Assembly (NCBI GenBank): GCA_028752905.1 | Contig: JAQNBH010000007.1 | Span: 12,374,919-12,438,918, forward strand | Source: Cladorhizidae sp. MBARI D1340-BT2 | Lineage: Eukaryota; Porifera; Demospongiae; Poecilosclerida; Cladorhizidae | Reading direction: 5' to 3' | DNA: 64,000 nucleotides | Part shown: one piece after another, positions 20,463-34,100 of the stretch | Position numbering within the stretch: position 1 is the stretch's first letter | Layout of the letters: every line of letters begins with the position of its first letter | Position numbers and translations under genes: made by a program | The notes under the pieces: generated by a model | Seen by the model: only the letters and a program-made list of their open reading frames with translations | What the model was told of the DNA's origin: nothing | The model's database searches: none

Positions 20463-23400
20463 CTATAGGGGGAGGGGCAGATAGGGAGTGGGAGGGGCCA
20501 AGAGAGTGGGAGGGACAATGTGGGAGCGGCAGAGAGAGTGGGAGGGGCAGGGAGGGAGTGGGAGGGGCAGATAGGGAGTGGCAGATAGGGAGTGGGAGGG
20601 GCAGAGAGGGAGTGGGGGGGGAGGGAGATATACATACAAACACTAAAATTTGCCACACAAGACACGCACTTGTAGAGTTGTCAACTGCTTTGGGCGAGAG
20701 ACACGCCTTCAGGCTCTGTCTCACGCACCAAATAAAAAGATGCAACAAGACTACTCCCCCCAGATGAAACAGATTGTCTATCAGTTCACAAAACAGTGCC
20801 AAGCTTTTTTTGTTTTCTGCGGCGAACTAGGGATGGGTTCATAAACATCACAGAGGGTCGACCGGCTGCCTATCTTCAGCCCTCCACACCAATCTAATTT
20901 CTGCCCTCACTTCGCAGGGTGACATTACAGGCATGAAGTGACATAAGAGAAGCCTTAAGTGATAGACACAGTGAGTGTCTCCACCCACAATCTTAAGCAT
21001 GGAGGCCAAAGTGGGCAAGCCTGGAACTGGTTGCGATGTCACATGCACATAGTCTCCCTCCTACTCATACAAGTGGGTGTGGTCTAGATAAAGGGGAGGG
21101 ACTTGAGACACTTGCAACCTTCAATAGGAGTGGATGTACAACAGCAGAATTGTTATAGAAGGATTTGACCAGGCCTCTAAGTAAGTCCCAGCTAACCAGG
21201 CCTCTAAGTAAGTCCCAGCTAACCAGGCTTCTAACTAGGCCTTAACCAGGCCTCTAAGTAAGTCCCAGCTAACCAGGCCTCTAAGTGAGTCTCAGTTAAC
21301 CAGGCTTCTAATTAGGCCTTAACCAGGCTCTAAGTGAGTCCCAGCTAACCAGGCCTCTAAGTGAGTCCCAGCTAACCAGCTCTAAGTGAGTCCCATCTAA
21401 CCAGGCCTCTAAGTGAGTCCCAGTAACCAGGCCTCTAAGTGAGCCCCAGCTAACCAGGCCTCTAAGTGAGCCCCAGCTAACCAGACCTCTAAGTGAGTCC
21501 CAGCTAACCAGGCCTCTAAGTGAGTCCCAGCTAACCAGGCCTCTAAGTGAGTCCCTGCTAACCAGGCCTCTAAGTGAGTCCCTGCTAACCAGGCCTCTAA
21601 GTGAGTCCCAGTAACCAGGCCTCTAAGTGAGTCCCAGCTAACCAGGCTTCTAAGTGAGTCCCAACTAACCAGGCCTCCAAGTGAGTCCCAGCTAACCAGG
21701 CCTCCAAGTGAGTCCCAGCTAACCAGGCCTCTAAGTGAGTCCCAGCTAACCAGGCCTCTAAGTGAGTCCCAGCTAACCAGGCCTCTAAGTGAGTCCTAGC
21801 TAACCAGGCCTCTAAGTGAGTCCCAGCTAACCAGGCCTCTAAGTGAGTCCCAACTAACCAGGCCTCTAAGTGAGTCCCAGCTAACCAGGCCTCTAAGTGA
21901 GTCCCAGCTAACCAGGCCTCTAAGTGAGTCCCAGCTAACCAGACCTCTAAGTGAGTCCCAGCTAACCAGGCCTCTAAGTGAGTCCCAGCTAACCAGACCT
22001 CTAAGTGAGTCCCAGCTAACCAGGCTTCTAAGTGAGTCCCAGCTAACCAGGCCTCTAAGTGAGTCCCAGCTAACCAGGCCTCTAAGTGAGTCCCAGCTAA
22101 CCAGGCCTCTAAGTAAGTCCCAGCTAACCAGGCCTCTAAGTGAGTCCCAGCTAACCAGGCTCTAAGTGAGTCCCAGCTAACCAGGCCTCTAAGTGAGTCC
22201 CAGCTAACCAGGCTTCTAAGTGAGTCCCAGCTAACAAGGCTCTAAGTGAGTCCCAGCTAACCAGGCCTCTAAGTGAGTCCCAGCTAACCAGGCCTCTAAG
22301 TGAGTCCTTCTAAGTGAGTCCCAGCTAACCAGGCTCTAAGTGAGTCCCAGCTAACCAGGCCTCTAAGTGAGTCCCAGCTAACCAGGCCTCTAAGTGAGCC
22401 CCAGCTAACCAGGCCTCTAAGTGAGTCCCAGCTAACCAGGCTCTAAGTGAGCCCAGCTAAGTCCCAGCTAACCAGGCCTCCAAGTGAGTCCCAGCTAACC
22501 AGGCTTCTAAGTGAGCCCCAGCTAACCAGGCCTCTAAGTGAGTCCCAGCTAACCAGGCTTCTAAGTGAGCCCCAGCTAACCAGGCCTCTAAGTGAGGCCC
22601 AGCTAACCAGGCCTCTAAGTGAGCCCCAGCTAACCAGGCCTCTAAGTGAGTCCTAGCTAACCAGGCCTCTAAGTGAGTCCCAGCCTCTAAGTGAGTCCCA
22701 GCTAACCAGGCCTCTAAGCGAGTCCCAGCTAACCAGGCATCTAAGTGAGTCCCATCCAACCAGGCCTCTAAGTGAGTCCCAGCTAACCAGGCTCTAAGTG
22801 AGTCCCAGCTGCCTCTAAGTGAGTCCCAGCTAACCAGGCTCTAAGTGAGTCCCAGCTAACCAGGCCTCTAAGTGAGTCCCAGCTAACCAGGCCTCTAAGT
22901 GAGTCCCAGCTAACCAGGCCTCTAAGTGAGTCCCAGCTAACCAGGCCTCTAAGTGAGTCCCAGCTAACTGGGCCTCTAAGTGAGTCCCAGCTAACCAGGC
23001 CTCTAAGTGAGTCCCAGCTAACCAGGCTTCTAAGTGAGCCCCAGCTAACCAGGCCTCTAAGTGAGTCCCAGCTAACCAGGCCTCTAAGTGAGTCCCAACT
23101 AACCAGGCCTCTAAGTGAGTCCCAGCTAACCAGGCCTCTAAGTGAGTCCCAGCTAACCAGGCCTCTAAGTGAGTCCCAGCTAACCAGGCCTCTAAGTGAG
23201 TCCCAGCTAACCAGACCTCTAAGTGAGTCCCTGCTAACCAGGCCTCTAAGTGAGCCCCAGCTAACCAAGCCTCTAAGTGAGCCCAAGCTAACCAGGCCTC
23301 TAAGTGAGTCCCAGCTAACCAGGCCTCTAAGTGAGTCTCAGCTAACCAGGCTTCTAAGTGAATCCCATAACCAGGCCTCTAAGTGAGCCCCAGCTAACCA

Positions 23401-25038
23401 GGCCTCTAAGTGAGTCCCAGCTAACCAGGCCTCTAAGTGAGTCCCAGCTAACCAGGCCTCTAAGTGAGTCCCAGCTAACCAGACCTCTAAGTGAGTCCCA
23501 GCTAACCAGACCTCTAAGTGAGTCCCAGCTAACCAGGCCTCTAAGTGAGTCCCAGCTAACCAGGCCTCTAAGTGAGTCCCAGCTAACCAGGCCTCTAAGT
23601 GAGTCCTAGCTAACCAGACCTCTAAGTGAGTCCCAGCTAACCAGGCCTAACCAGGCATTGCTTCTGGAGAATAGGCAGTAAACCCCACAAGGCTGAGTGA
23701 GCAGAAACATTACGTAGTGGAAGTTGACAATGATGGGAAGCAGTACAAACATCTGAGTACCAGAAATGATGCAAGGCATTACTTGGCAAGTTGAGGTGGC
23801 TTCCAAGTATTCTGCTTCCAATGAGATTCATAGATGCAGCATGCCGTGAATATCATTACTGGTACACGACCACAGGAAATAATGTCTGCCTTCCATATTA
23901 TCAGCTCTGACATAATCCTCGCATTACATCATCGTGGTGACATTGACACTGTACAGATCAGTTCTGGATTAGGGCTTCAGCTAAGGTTAGGGTCAGGGCA
24001 ATGGTTATGGCCAGGGCAATGGCTAGGGCCAGGCAATGGGTATGATTAGGGCAATGGCTATGGCCAGGGCAATGGCTATGGCCAGGGCAATGGCTAGGAT
24101 TAGGGCCAGGGTAATGGCTAGGATTAGGGCCAGGGTAATGGCTAGGATTAGGGCCAGGGTAATGGCTAGGATTAGGGCCAAGGCAGTGGCTACGATTAGG
24201 CCAGGGCAATGGCTAGGGTTAGGGCTAGGTTCAGGGCTAGGGCAGTGGTTAGGTTCAGGGCCAAGGCAGTGGTTAGGTTCAGGGCCAAGGCAGTGGTTAG
24301 GTTCAGGGCCAAGGCAGTGGTTAGGTTCAGGGCCAAGGCAGTGGTTAGGTTCAGGGCCAAGGCAGTGGTTAGGTTCAGGGCCAAGGCAGTGGCTAGCACT
24401 AGGGTTAGGGCCAGGGTTAGGGCCAGGGTTAGGGCCAGGGTTAGGGCCAGGGTTAGGGCCAGGGTTAGGGCCAGGGTTAGGGCCAGGGTTAGGGCCAGGG
24501 CAGTGGCTAGGGTTAGGGTTAGGGATAGGTTCAGGGCTAGGGCAGTGGTTAGGTTCAGGGCCAAGGCAGTGGCTAGCGCTAGGGTTAGGGCCAGGGTTAG
24601 GGCCAGGGCAATGGCTAGGATTAGCCTCCAGGGCAGCGGCTAGGGTTAGAGCCAGGGCAATGGCTAAGATTAGGGCAATGGCTAGGGTTAGGGCCAGGGC
24701 AATGGCTAAACCAATGCATTAACGATACTCATGGAGTCATCACAAATGATGGATGCTAGGATTATCCTGACATTATCTATGCTATCAGGGACCAGTTCTC
24801 TTCCTCTTTAAATACAAGTCTTTCTCACGAGATAAACAGGTGTAAACTTACAGGTAATTACCTGCCATGTTGTTGTTGTTGTTGTTGTTGTCATGTGAAC
24901 ATACCTGCAGCAACCACGGGGTCTTTCATGGACTCGCAAGTTATTGGACACTTGTACTCATCTGCAACTACATATATTACAATATTACTTCACATAATTA
25001 GAGTCATACATGGTCATCATTGCCAGGGTCTTCCCCAC

Positions 25039-25101
<63 letters not shown>

Positions 25102-28100
25102 ATGCCATTTTATTCGCAGGTTCATTATCCTTTCTAATTATTTATTCATTGCACAATATTTCTCAGGATGTACTCATCGCCATAATTAGAACAAGAAGAA
25201 AAAGTTGTTTTCTAATTTCAATCTGACTGGAAAGAAGACGACTGTACCTCATGTAGCCCACAATAAGTTAGATGATCCTTTACCATCAATTTTATACTGC
25301 TTTTCGGTGAAGGGTCATCTAACTACTGGCTGTGGCCCACATGAGTAGTCTTGTGGCCCACATGAGTAGTCTTGTGACCCACATGGTGCAGTCTTGTGGC
25401 CCACATGGTGCAGTCTTGTGGCCACATGGTGCAGTCTTGTGGCCCACATGGTGCAGTCTTGTGGCCCACATGGTGCAGTCTTGTGGCCCACATGGTGTAG
25501 TCTTGTGGCCCACATGGTGCAGTCTTGTGGCCCACATGGTGCAGTCTTGTGGCCCACATGGTGCAGTCTTGTGGCCCACATGGTGCAGTCTTGTGGCCTA
25601 CATGGGTGCAGTCTTGTGGCCCACATGGTGCAGTCTTGCGGCCCACATGGTGCAGTCTTGCGGCCCACATGGTGCAGTCTTGCGGCCCACATGGTGCAGC
25701 CTTGTGGCCCACATGGTGCAGTCTTGTGGCCCACATGGTGCAGTCTTGTGGCCCACATGGTGCAGTCTTGTGGCCCACATGGTGCAGTCTTGTGGCCCAC
25801 ATGGTGCAGTCTTGTGGCCCACATGGTGCAGTACTGTTTCCTTTGTTTTTTGACAGTGTCTGTTTCAATTTGTTGTTCTCGTTGAGTTTTTTTTGTTTTC
25901 TTGTTCAACAGGTTCTTGTTCAACAGGTTTAAAATAAGTGTTTGATAGGGAGTGGCTCACCGCTGCCAGTTGTTGGCATGACAACCAGCCAGCAGAGATG
26001 AACCACTCCTACACTTTATTCAACTTATTTTTTAACTGCTGCACACTGCACAGGTCAGCACATACCATACCTCACTATTACAGTTCAGCTACAGCCTCCT
26101 TCAAGGACTTGGCAAGAGACAGGAGAACTCCAGAACTAACCAAACATGGCAGATGTTATTCTACGCCACATTTATTGCTGTAGTACACCTGCACACACTC
26201 TTATTGTTGTATAGCTCATTACACACATTTGCTCATGTTTTTGCTTAAAGATTCTTCATCAGCACAGCATAGCTGGAGTCGTGTGAAGGTACATACATGT
26301 AGCTGCATACATGTACATGTAGCATAGCTGGAGTCATGTGAAGGTACATACATGTAGCTGCATACATGTACATGTAGCATAGCTGGAGTCGTGTGGAGGT
26401 ACATACATGTAGCTGCATACATGTAGCATAGCTGGAGTCATGTGGTGAAGCTACATAGCTACATACATGCAGCATAGCTGGAGTCATGTGAAGGATGACC
26501 TTCACCCAATTCTGGTTATAAAACAGCACTCAGCTTGATTGCCTCATCAAAAACCATCGCTATGCACACCATTTACACAGCTTGATTGCCTATCAACAAC
26601 CACAGCTATGCACGTCATTTATCAGCAATAGAATAATTGATGACTCGTGGGCGTGCGTTGGAAGATTTAGAGTCCTTAGATACAAAGGAATTATTTTATT
26701 TTATGATTGTATGCAAACTATGTGTGGGGAAAGGGATGGATTCTTGATGGTGGGCTCTTTTTAGGGGTTTTCTCACATTTATTTGGACTACATTTACTAC
26801 CATTTACTACCTTGGCAAAGAATGCAAGGCTCGCTGGGAGTCTGTTTGGAGCTAACAGCAGCTAAAAACATGTTTAGATGCACAGATAGCTAACAAACTG
26901 CCAATGTGTTTTAGCTGAGGCACTATATATATGAGCCTGCTATTTGGGGTGGGTGGGTGGGGGGCGGTTGGCTTGCTATCCATGAGTGTGTCAATATTAG
27001 GAGTAGAAGCATGCTCCTTGACAGACAGAAAATGGTCGGCAAGGTTGATTACCCCATGCCCTAGCTTTGCAAAAGGCAGGAGTGGCCTCACATCTCCTGT
27101 TTACCTGTCCGTGCATGAATATATGCAGTGTCAATTAACATTGTGGTCATTCCTAAAATAACTTGAATTAGTATCAATAACAAACACCAGCTTTAGAGTA
27201 ATGACATCATCTCTATAAATAGTATATGAGGGGAAATCCCAACAAAACACTGCCACCACACATGCTCAATACAGTAGGATATAATCACATGAGTGAGTTC
27301 CCTGGTTTAATATGCAGAACCTTAGATATGGCGGAACAACATGCTACCATATATGGCATGGAGCACAATTGGAACTGAACCTAATTGGAAATGAGTTCCA
27401 TACACGGTGCAGCTTTGTGTATGATGTCATAGAACATGCTAAGGTCATGAGGTAGTGGCATCACATGACTGATTGAACTGCTGAATTTCATCAGTGCTCA
27501 GCAACTACTACCAGACCATGTACCTGAGGTCACAAGGTGTATACGTGGGTGTGTACCTGCAATGAGGTCATCAGGGTGCGATGAAGCCTGATTGTTGTGG
27601 TTCCGGGCAATAGTGTCCACCCACTTGCAAACATCGCCCACTCCCCACGATTCAATCTAAGTGACAAGATAGTTCTGATCACAGCCGCTAAATGTGCTTA
27701 TCTCCGTGGATAATTAGAACACGTACCGAAACCAAACTAGAGGTCTTGGGTAAAGGGTCTGCACCGACTTCTGCGTACTTCTTGGATGCTAGTCATGTAA
27801 ATGAAGTTAAAAAAAAATTGATATGGGAAGGGTTTCAGAAAAGATACTAGCTTGGTAAAAGAGGGGTGTGTCAGCACACATGCATAGACGCAGCAAAAAT
27901 TATGATCATGTGATCATGTGAACTACTCATGTCTTTCAATGTGATGTGTGTGTGTGGGGGGGGGGGGCTTCAGGGAAGGGAGGCCTTAATTAAGATAACT
28001 CGCCCTTTCATGGGGGCTTTAATTAAGGTAATTCCTCCCTCACATGGATGAATGGAAAACAAAACTTGTAAATGCCAACTGCCTTGCCTAGACACACCCA

Positions 28101-31100
28101 CCTTAGTGGTGACCTGCCCACCCAGGACACACCCACCCACCTCAGTGGTGGCCTGCATTAGCAGGACCTATAGCTGTGGCAGGAGAGAAGTGTGCTGGTT
28201 ATAGCTCTCACTGTGACTAGAGCTTGAAGTAGCCCACCATTACCTCGAGCTTTATTGAGCCACTAACCTTGGCACTTGCTATTCCAGTGGAGTACTCAGC
28301 ACGTAGCACTAGGCAGCTAGCTACCCTTGACAGTCCCCTATATGTCTAGATGATTTAGCTCTGGAGCTGGATTACACGCACAAAGACAAGAAATTGGAAC
28401 TTTACATTGGCCATACCCATCATATTGCAGCTGTCTCTATAGCAGCTGCTTCTGGACTATTTAGCACCTGCTTCTATTTAGCACCTGTGCTAAAAGTGCT
28501 TTCTGAATAATTCATGAACTTTAGTAGTGCGATTAATTAAAACTTGAGCAACAAAATGGCACCTCACGAATATATTTTATTACAAAGCAAGGTGGTGGAA
28601 TTCTAGAAGGTATATATTGTATGCGTCATCTTCAAAAGACAAACGCAAAGCTAAATAGCTAAACAAACTCAGCAACGACTTTCGATGACAATTACCAAGA
28701 GCAACCATTCCCCGGGACCTACATGTAGCTATCGAGGGAACAGGACTAACACATGCAGGTAACATGCTAACACATGCAGGTAACATGCTAACACATGCAG
28801 GTAACATGTGGGAGAGAGACACAAAAGAAAAAGAAATCAAAAGACACTTACCAGACTGAGGGTTGCTTTTGGACAGCTCCTCGTGACCGGTTTCCGGCAT
28901 CTCCAGGGCCCAGATCTTCACGGTGCGGTCGTTTGAGGAAGTGGCAAGATGAAGACCGCACGGAGAAAAACTCACATGAGTCACGTATCTATGAGAGAAG
29001 ATGGTGGTGGGCATTAAATGCAACTGGTGTGCAAGGTTTGAAGGAGACATCGCAAACTGTGAAAGATGGCAGTGGGCATTAAATGCAACTAGTGTGCAAG
29101 GTTATGGCAACGCACACTGTGAGAAGATGGCAGTGGGTGGTAAATGGAAAAGTGCACAGCACGCTGAGATAACATAAATATTTAATATACTAGACACTAG
29201 CTGTAGTATACTAGATTCTTCCTGTAGTATACTAGACCTCCGTGCAATAGCTCCTTCAATCCAAATACACTTAACTTAGTAAATCACGCCTTACCTGGAG
29301 TGTGCCTGGATTCTCTGCACTACATTGAAGCTTATCTACGAGGAAGAAATGGAGGGAGAGAATTGATAACACACCAAGATAACCTCAACTGATTCAATAT
29401 ATACTGTGCACACTGCATCAAAAATGTAGTCGGTCGAAAAATTTGACGATTCCGACATTTCGGACATTTGGGGTTGTCAAGCATACGCTTGAAAGTAACG
29501 TGTTTCCAATTTTTGAAAAATTGATATTCCATCACTAGCCAGCAAATATGTTATACATAATTTAATGTTCATGAACTTTACCCACTCAAACTAAACCCAT
29601 GACCACACCTCCACACACACACACACACATATACACAATAACCATCGATGAAATAGCGGATACCAAAAGCTTGCTACAGGAAGAAAAAACCCTTACCAGC
29701 TCAGAGAGCTATGCATGACATAGTAAAATAGAGGTGCATTTGCATCTGAAGAACAAGTCATGTTGCTCGACTCCATTAGTGGCCCACTGGGAGCTCTAAA
29801 CCACATGCTCCAATATGTTCTAACTTGGTAGAATGTGTAGTCGGACATCCTTGCACAACTGGAGCTCTTAACTCATTTAAAAACATGTTTATGAACTAAA
29901 TGAAATGATCCTGTCTCCAAAGAGACGGCCTCCTTCCCCTTCTGGGCTCACTCTGCTTCTTTAGGGTTCTATGCAAGGGGTGGCAAACCAGGGTTCGTGA
30001 ATTTACAGGGGGGGTAGGGAGAGGGGGTATTGACGGCTCATAAATCCCTCCCCAAAAGAAACCAAGCCCTCCTTAACCAACCCTCTTCAAAATTACCGTG
30101 TTCCACAAAATGATGGATTTGTCCCTTGACCTGCAAAGAATAAGAACAGCATTAAACATTCAGTTAGTTAAACTGAGTGATACTTCATTAGAGGGAGCAA
30201 AAAGCTAGAACAACATGAGATAGAGCAAAACATTTACGAACTTATTCCAAGGAAATATTTTTCTTAATAAAGTAGTTTAGAGACGTGTTAATTGTTGTTG
30301 TGTCTGACTACATGGTCAGTCGTATTGCCGTAAGGTAGGTATTCAGCGCCCATGGGCACTTAACCTTTCACCTCAAAAATCAGATGGGTGGGCACACTAG
30401 CTTTATTCATGTTTCTAAGCAATGCACACCCATGCTATTCGTGTTCACGTCAACACTAGCAATGGAAGCTAGCAAGTTGCCATAGCAACATGTGAGGATT
30501 TGCTGGTTGCTTCAATGGCTGCCAGTGCCTCTGGCTGTTGTTGTTCTTGGTCCACAGCTCTAGGTGAGGATTTGCTGGTTGTTTCAATGGCTGCCAGTGC
30601 CTCTGGCTGTTGTTGTTCTTGGTCCACAGCTCTAGGTGAGGATTTGCTGGTTGTTTCAATGGCTCTGCTTCAGCTGTTCTTGGTCTTGGTCCTCAGCCCT
30701 AGGTGAGGATTTGCTGGTTGTTTCAATGGCCGCCAGTGCCTCTGCTTCAGCTGTTGTTGTTCTTGGTCCACAGCTCTAGGTGAGGATTTGCTGGTTGTTT
30801 CAATGGCCGCCAGTGCCTCTGCTTCAGCTGTTGTTGTTCTTGGTCCACAGCTCTAGGTGAGGATTTGCTGGTTGTTTCAATGGCCACCAGTGCCTCTGCT
30901 TCAGCTGTTGTTGTTCTTGGTCCTCAGGTTCTCTAAAGCTTCTGTGTTGGCTTCTGCTTCAGCTGCTAATGATCATCGGCTCTATCCCTTCATTGGCCTC
31001 GTATACAATTTCATTATGCACTTGCCCACTGAAAACTCACTAAGTAACACATCTGTGTTGACACTTCCTTAATAACCAAGATGTGCTGTGTGTACATGTG

Positions 31101-34100
31101 TGTGGGTTGTGTGTATGTCTGTGTGTGTCTGTGTGTGTGTGGGTGCATATCAATACGAGTGTGTGTGTGTGTTAGTGTGATGTATGTACATGTAAGTATG
31201 TGCTTGTGTGTGAGTATATATGTGTGTATGAGTGTGTGAGTACATGTATGTATGTGTGTGTGTGTGTGCATAGTGTGTGTGAGTGTGTGTGTGTGCGCAT
31301 GTGCCAGGAACTAGGAGTTGTAGAGGAGTAATCTTCTTGAAAAATACACTTCCTTGATTTGCCTTCCAGCACTGCTAGCCTCTGCCTTCACATTCCCATC
31401 CCTCTTATCTGGGACATATATAAGAGCTGGTCCAAGTTCCATGCTTCATATCACTTGTCTGGGATGGATTTAAGAGCTGATTCAAGTTCCATTCTTCATA
31501 TCTCTTGTCTGGGACGTATATAAGAGCTGGTTCAAGTTCCATTCTTCATATCTCTTGTCTAGGACATATATACAGAGCTGGTTCAAGTTCCATTCTTCAT
31601 ATATCTTGTCTGGGATGGATTTAAGAGCTGGTTCAAGTTCCATGCTTCATATCTCTTATCTGGGACGTATATAAGAGCTGGTTCAAGTTCGATTCTTCAT
31701 ATCACTTGTCTGGGATGGATTTAAGAGCTGATTCAAGTTCCATTCTTCATATCACTTGTCTGGGATGGATTTAAGAGCTGGTTCAAGTTCCATGCTTCAT
31801 ATCTCTTATCTGGGACGTATATAAGAGCTGGTTCAAGTTCCATTCTTCATATCACTTGTCTGGGATGGATTTAAGAGCTGATTCAAGTTCCATTCTTCAT
31901 ATCTCTTGTCTGGGAAGTATATAAGAGCAGGTTCAAGTTCCATTCTGCAGGCAATTTTGTGATCTTTTTACCCAATACAAGTAACTCAAATTTGATAATT
32001 CTGTGCAGGCACTTTGGTCAGGCCCTATCCAATGTTTGCAGACAGAACCAGCAGCATCAACAGCAACAACAACAACAACACAACAACACAACAACAACAG
32101 CATCATCTCATAAGCCAGCACACATTGGAAGATCAGGATCGTTTATCAGAGGCAGATCCGAATAGGGGGAAGGGACTGGGGAGTGGGGGGATGGCTGTGG
32201 GGGCACTATGATCACCAGAAGTCCTGTCTAGAGCTGAGCGCTGCCACATGTCATAGCAAAACTATAACAGAATGGTTATATCAGTTCCTATTTCATTAAT
32301 AGTTCTTAACTTTTAACAAACGCTCAAGAAGCTGTCATTATTGATACTCAGAAAGAAGTGAACTGGCATCAGACAATACATTCCGACGATGTTACACTCA
32401 CCCAGTGATGATGTAGGGCAGGGTATAGTGGAAGTCACAAGAGTACACGGACCCCGTGTGGTGAACCAGCTCTGCTACCTTGGTAACGGTCACCGAACCT
32501 AGCAGAAAAAATAGTCAGTTGATCTCGAGGACATGTCACACTGGGTGCAATCTGTCACTTCATTCTCAAAGACATAAATAAAAAAATCCACTCTCCGTTT
32601 GTCCGTTTGTCCTTCCCTTACAAGAATCACTAAATATGCATTGTCGGCACAAAGGCCAGCAGGGTTTCACACAGGGGGTGGGGCCTGTGACTTCCCCAAC
32701 CCCGCCCCTGCCCCCAGGATTGTCAACAATTATGTCATAATTGGTATGTAGTAGTATGAGGTGACATGTTAATTCACACTAGCAGTTAATGAGCATTGTC
32801 AGGTTAATTAATAACTTGACTTTGGTCGTTAGTTTTTTTAATTTATTTTTACTTGTGGTTACAACTTTAGAGCTCCGTAGATTCTGCAAACTTCATGGTA
32901 TGGACTTGATATATAGCTCAAAAGATAGGTCTCTCTGTGTGCTCTCTTTTGATACTAAAATATGTTTCATAGGTATAACTATAGGCAAGTTACTAGACTC
33001 TAAAGTGGAGGGACCTCAAAAGCCTGAATCGCCTCAACCTCCGCCAAAATAACTCCAGATTGCTAAGTGCAAAAAAAATTGAAAATGGTACGAGTAGCTA
33101 GAGGAAGCTCTTACGCACGCAATGACCTTTTTGATTTAGGCGTTAAAAATTTATTACCTGATCAAGCGCGCGGGTGGAAAATTGAGGGCGTTGAAAATAA
33201 GTAACTTGCCTATAGTTATACCTATGAAACGTATTTTAGTATCAAAAGAGAGCACACAGAGAGACCTATCTTTTGAGCTATATATCAAGTCCATACCATG
33301 AAGTTTGCAAAATCTATGGAGCTCTAAAGTTGTAACCACAAGTAAAAATTTAAAAAAAGTAAAAATTATAACGACCCCCAAGATAGCAATATTTATAATA
33401 CAATAATTATGATGACCTTTGTCCTCCAAAATTGCGCTACAAACCACTGAAGTCAGTTCCGGCCCTTCAGGTGTGATCACATGAGCCACTGATGTCACCA
33501 TCTTCACAACCTTCATCTGACTACAAATCATAGTAGTACTAGACAATAGTGCCCACACTTTTTCGGCTTGCGAGCTACTTTTAAAATGACCAGGTCAAAA
33601 TGATCTACCTGTATTAAAAAATGCTAATATATTTATTTATATATGTAATGTACTGAGTATACTTTATATATATAATATATGTTGGCATACCTTGAATCAC
33701 TGCATGAACCCTTACGGCACAAAACAATTGAATACATTTATGGTCACTAATGACTTGTACTGAATGGAGTCAGCCGAATATGACATGGTGGAAAAAAAGT
33801 CCTCCCATTCCGCATGGAATTGGTAAGTTTTTGGTTTCTTACCTGGTCCGGCTCCCCCACTCATTTTTTATATCCCTTCTTTAGTAAATATAAATTGGCA
33901 GGCTAACTAGGTCACTAGCTCGTTTTAGTTTTGCAGTAGCTCGTGCGTTTTCTACGTGGTGACCCGTGTGTTAGAAGTTAAGTAACACAAGACTAGCCGC
34001 CCTGTACGTCAATCAAGAACTGCCAAAAGGAGGAGAGATGATAGGCTAGCATCTATAATTTTTTTATTTTATTTTATTTTATTTTTTTATTTAATGGCGC

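Noticed and set aside
20848..21048. 66-codon minus-strand frame near the U-box exon
   Set aside because: No similarity to WDSUB1 or any family I know; no splice sites in the right phase.
26811..26861. Minus-strand candidate exon reading SSKQTPSEPCILCQ before the U-box
   Set aside because: Phases would fit, but the exon at 24961-24905 supplies the true CPIT...KDPV start and this stretch has no similarity.
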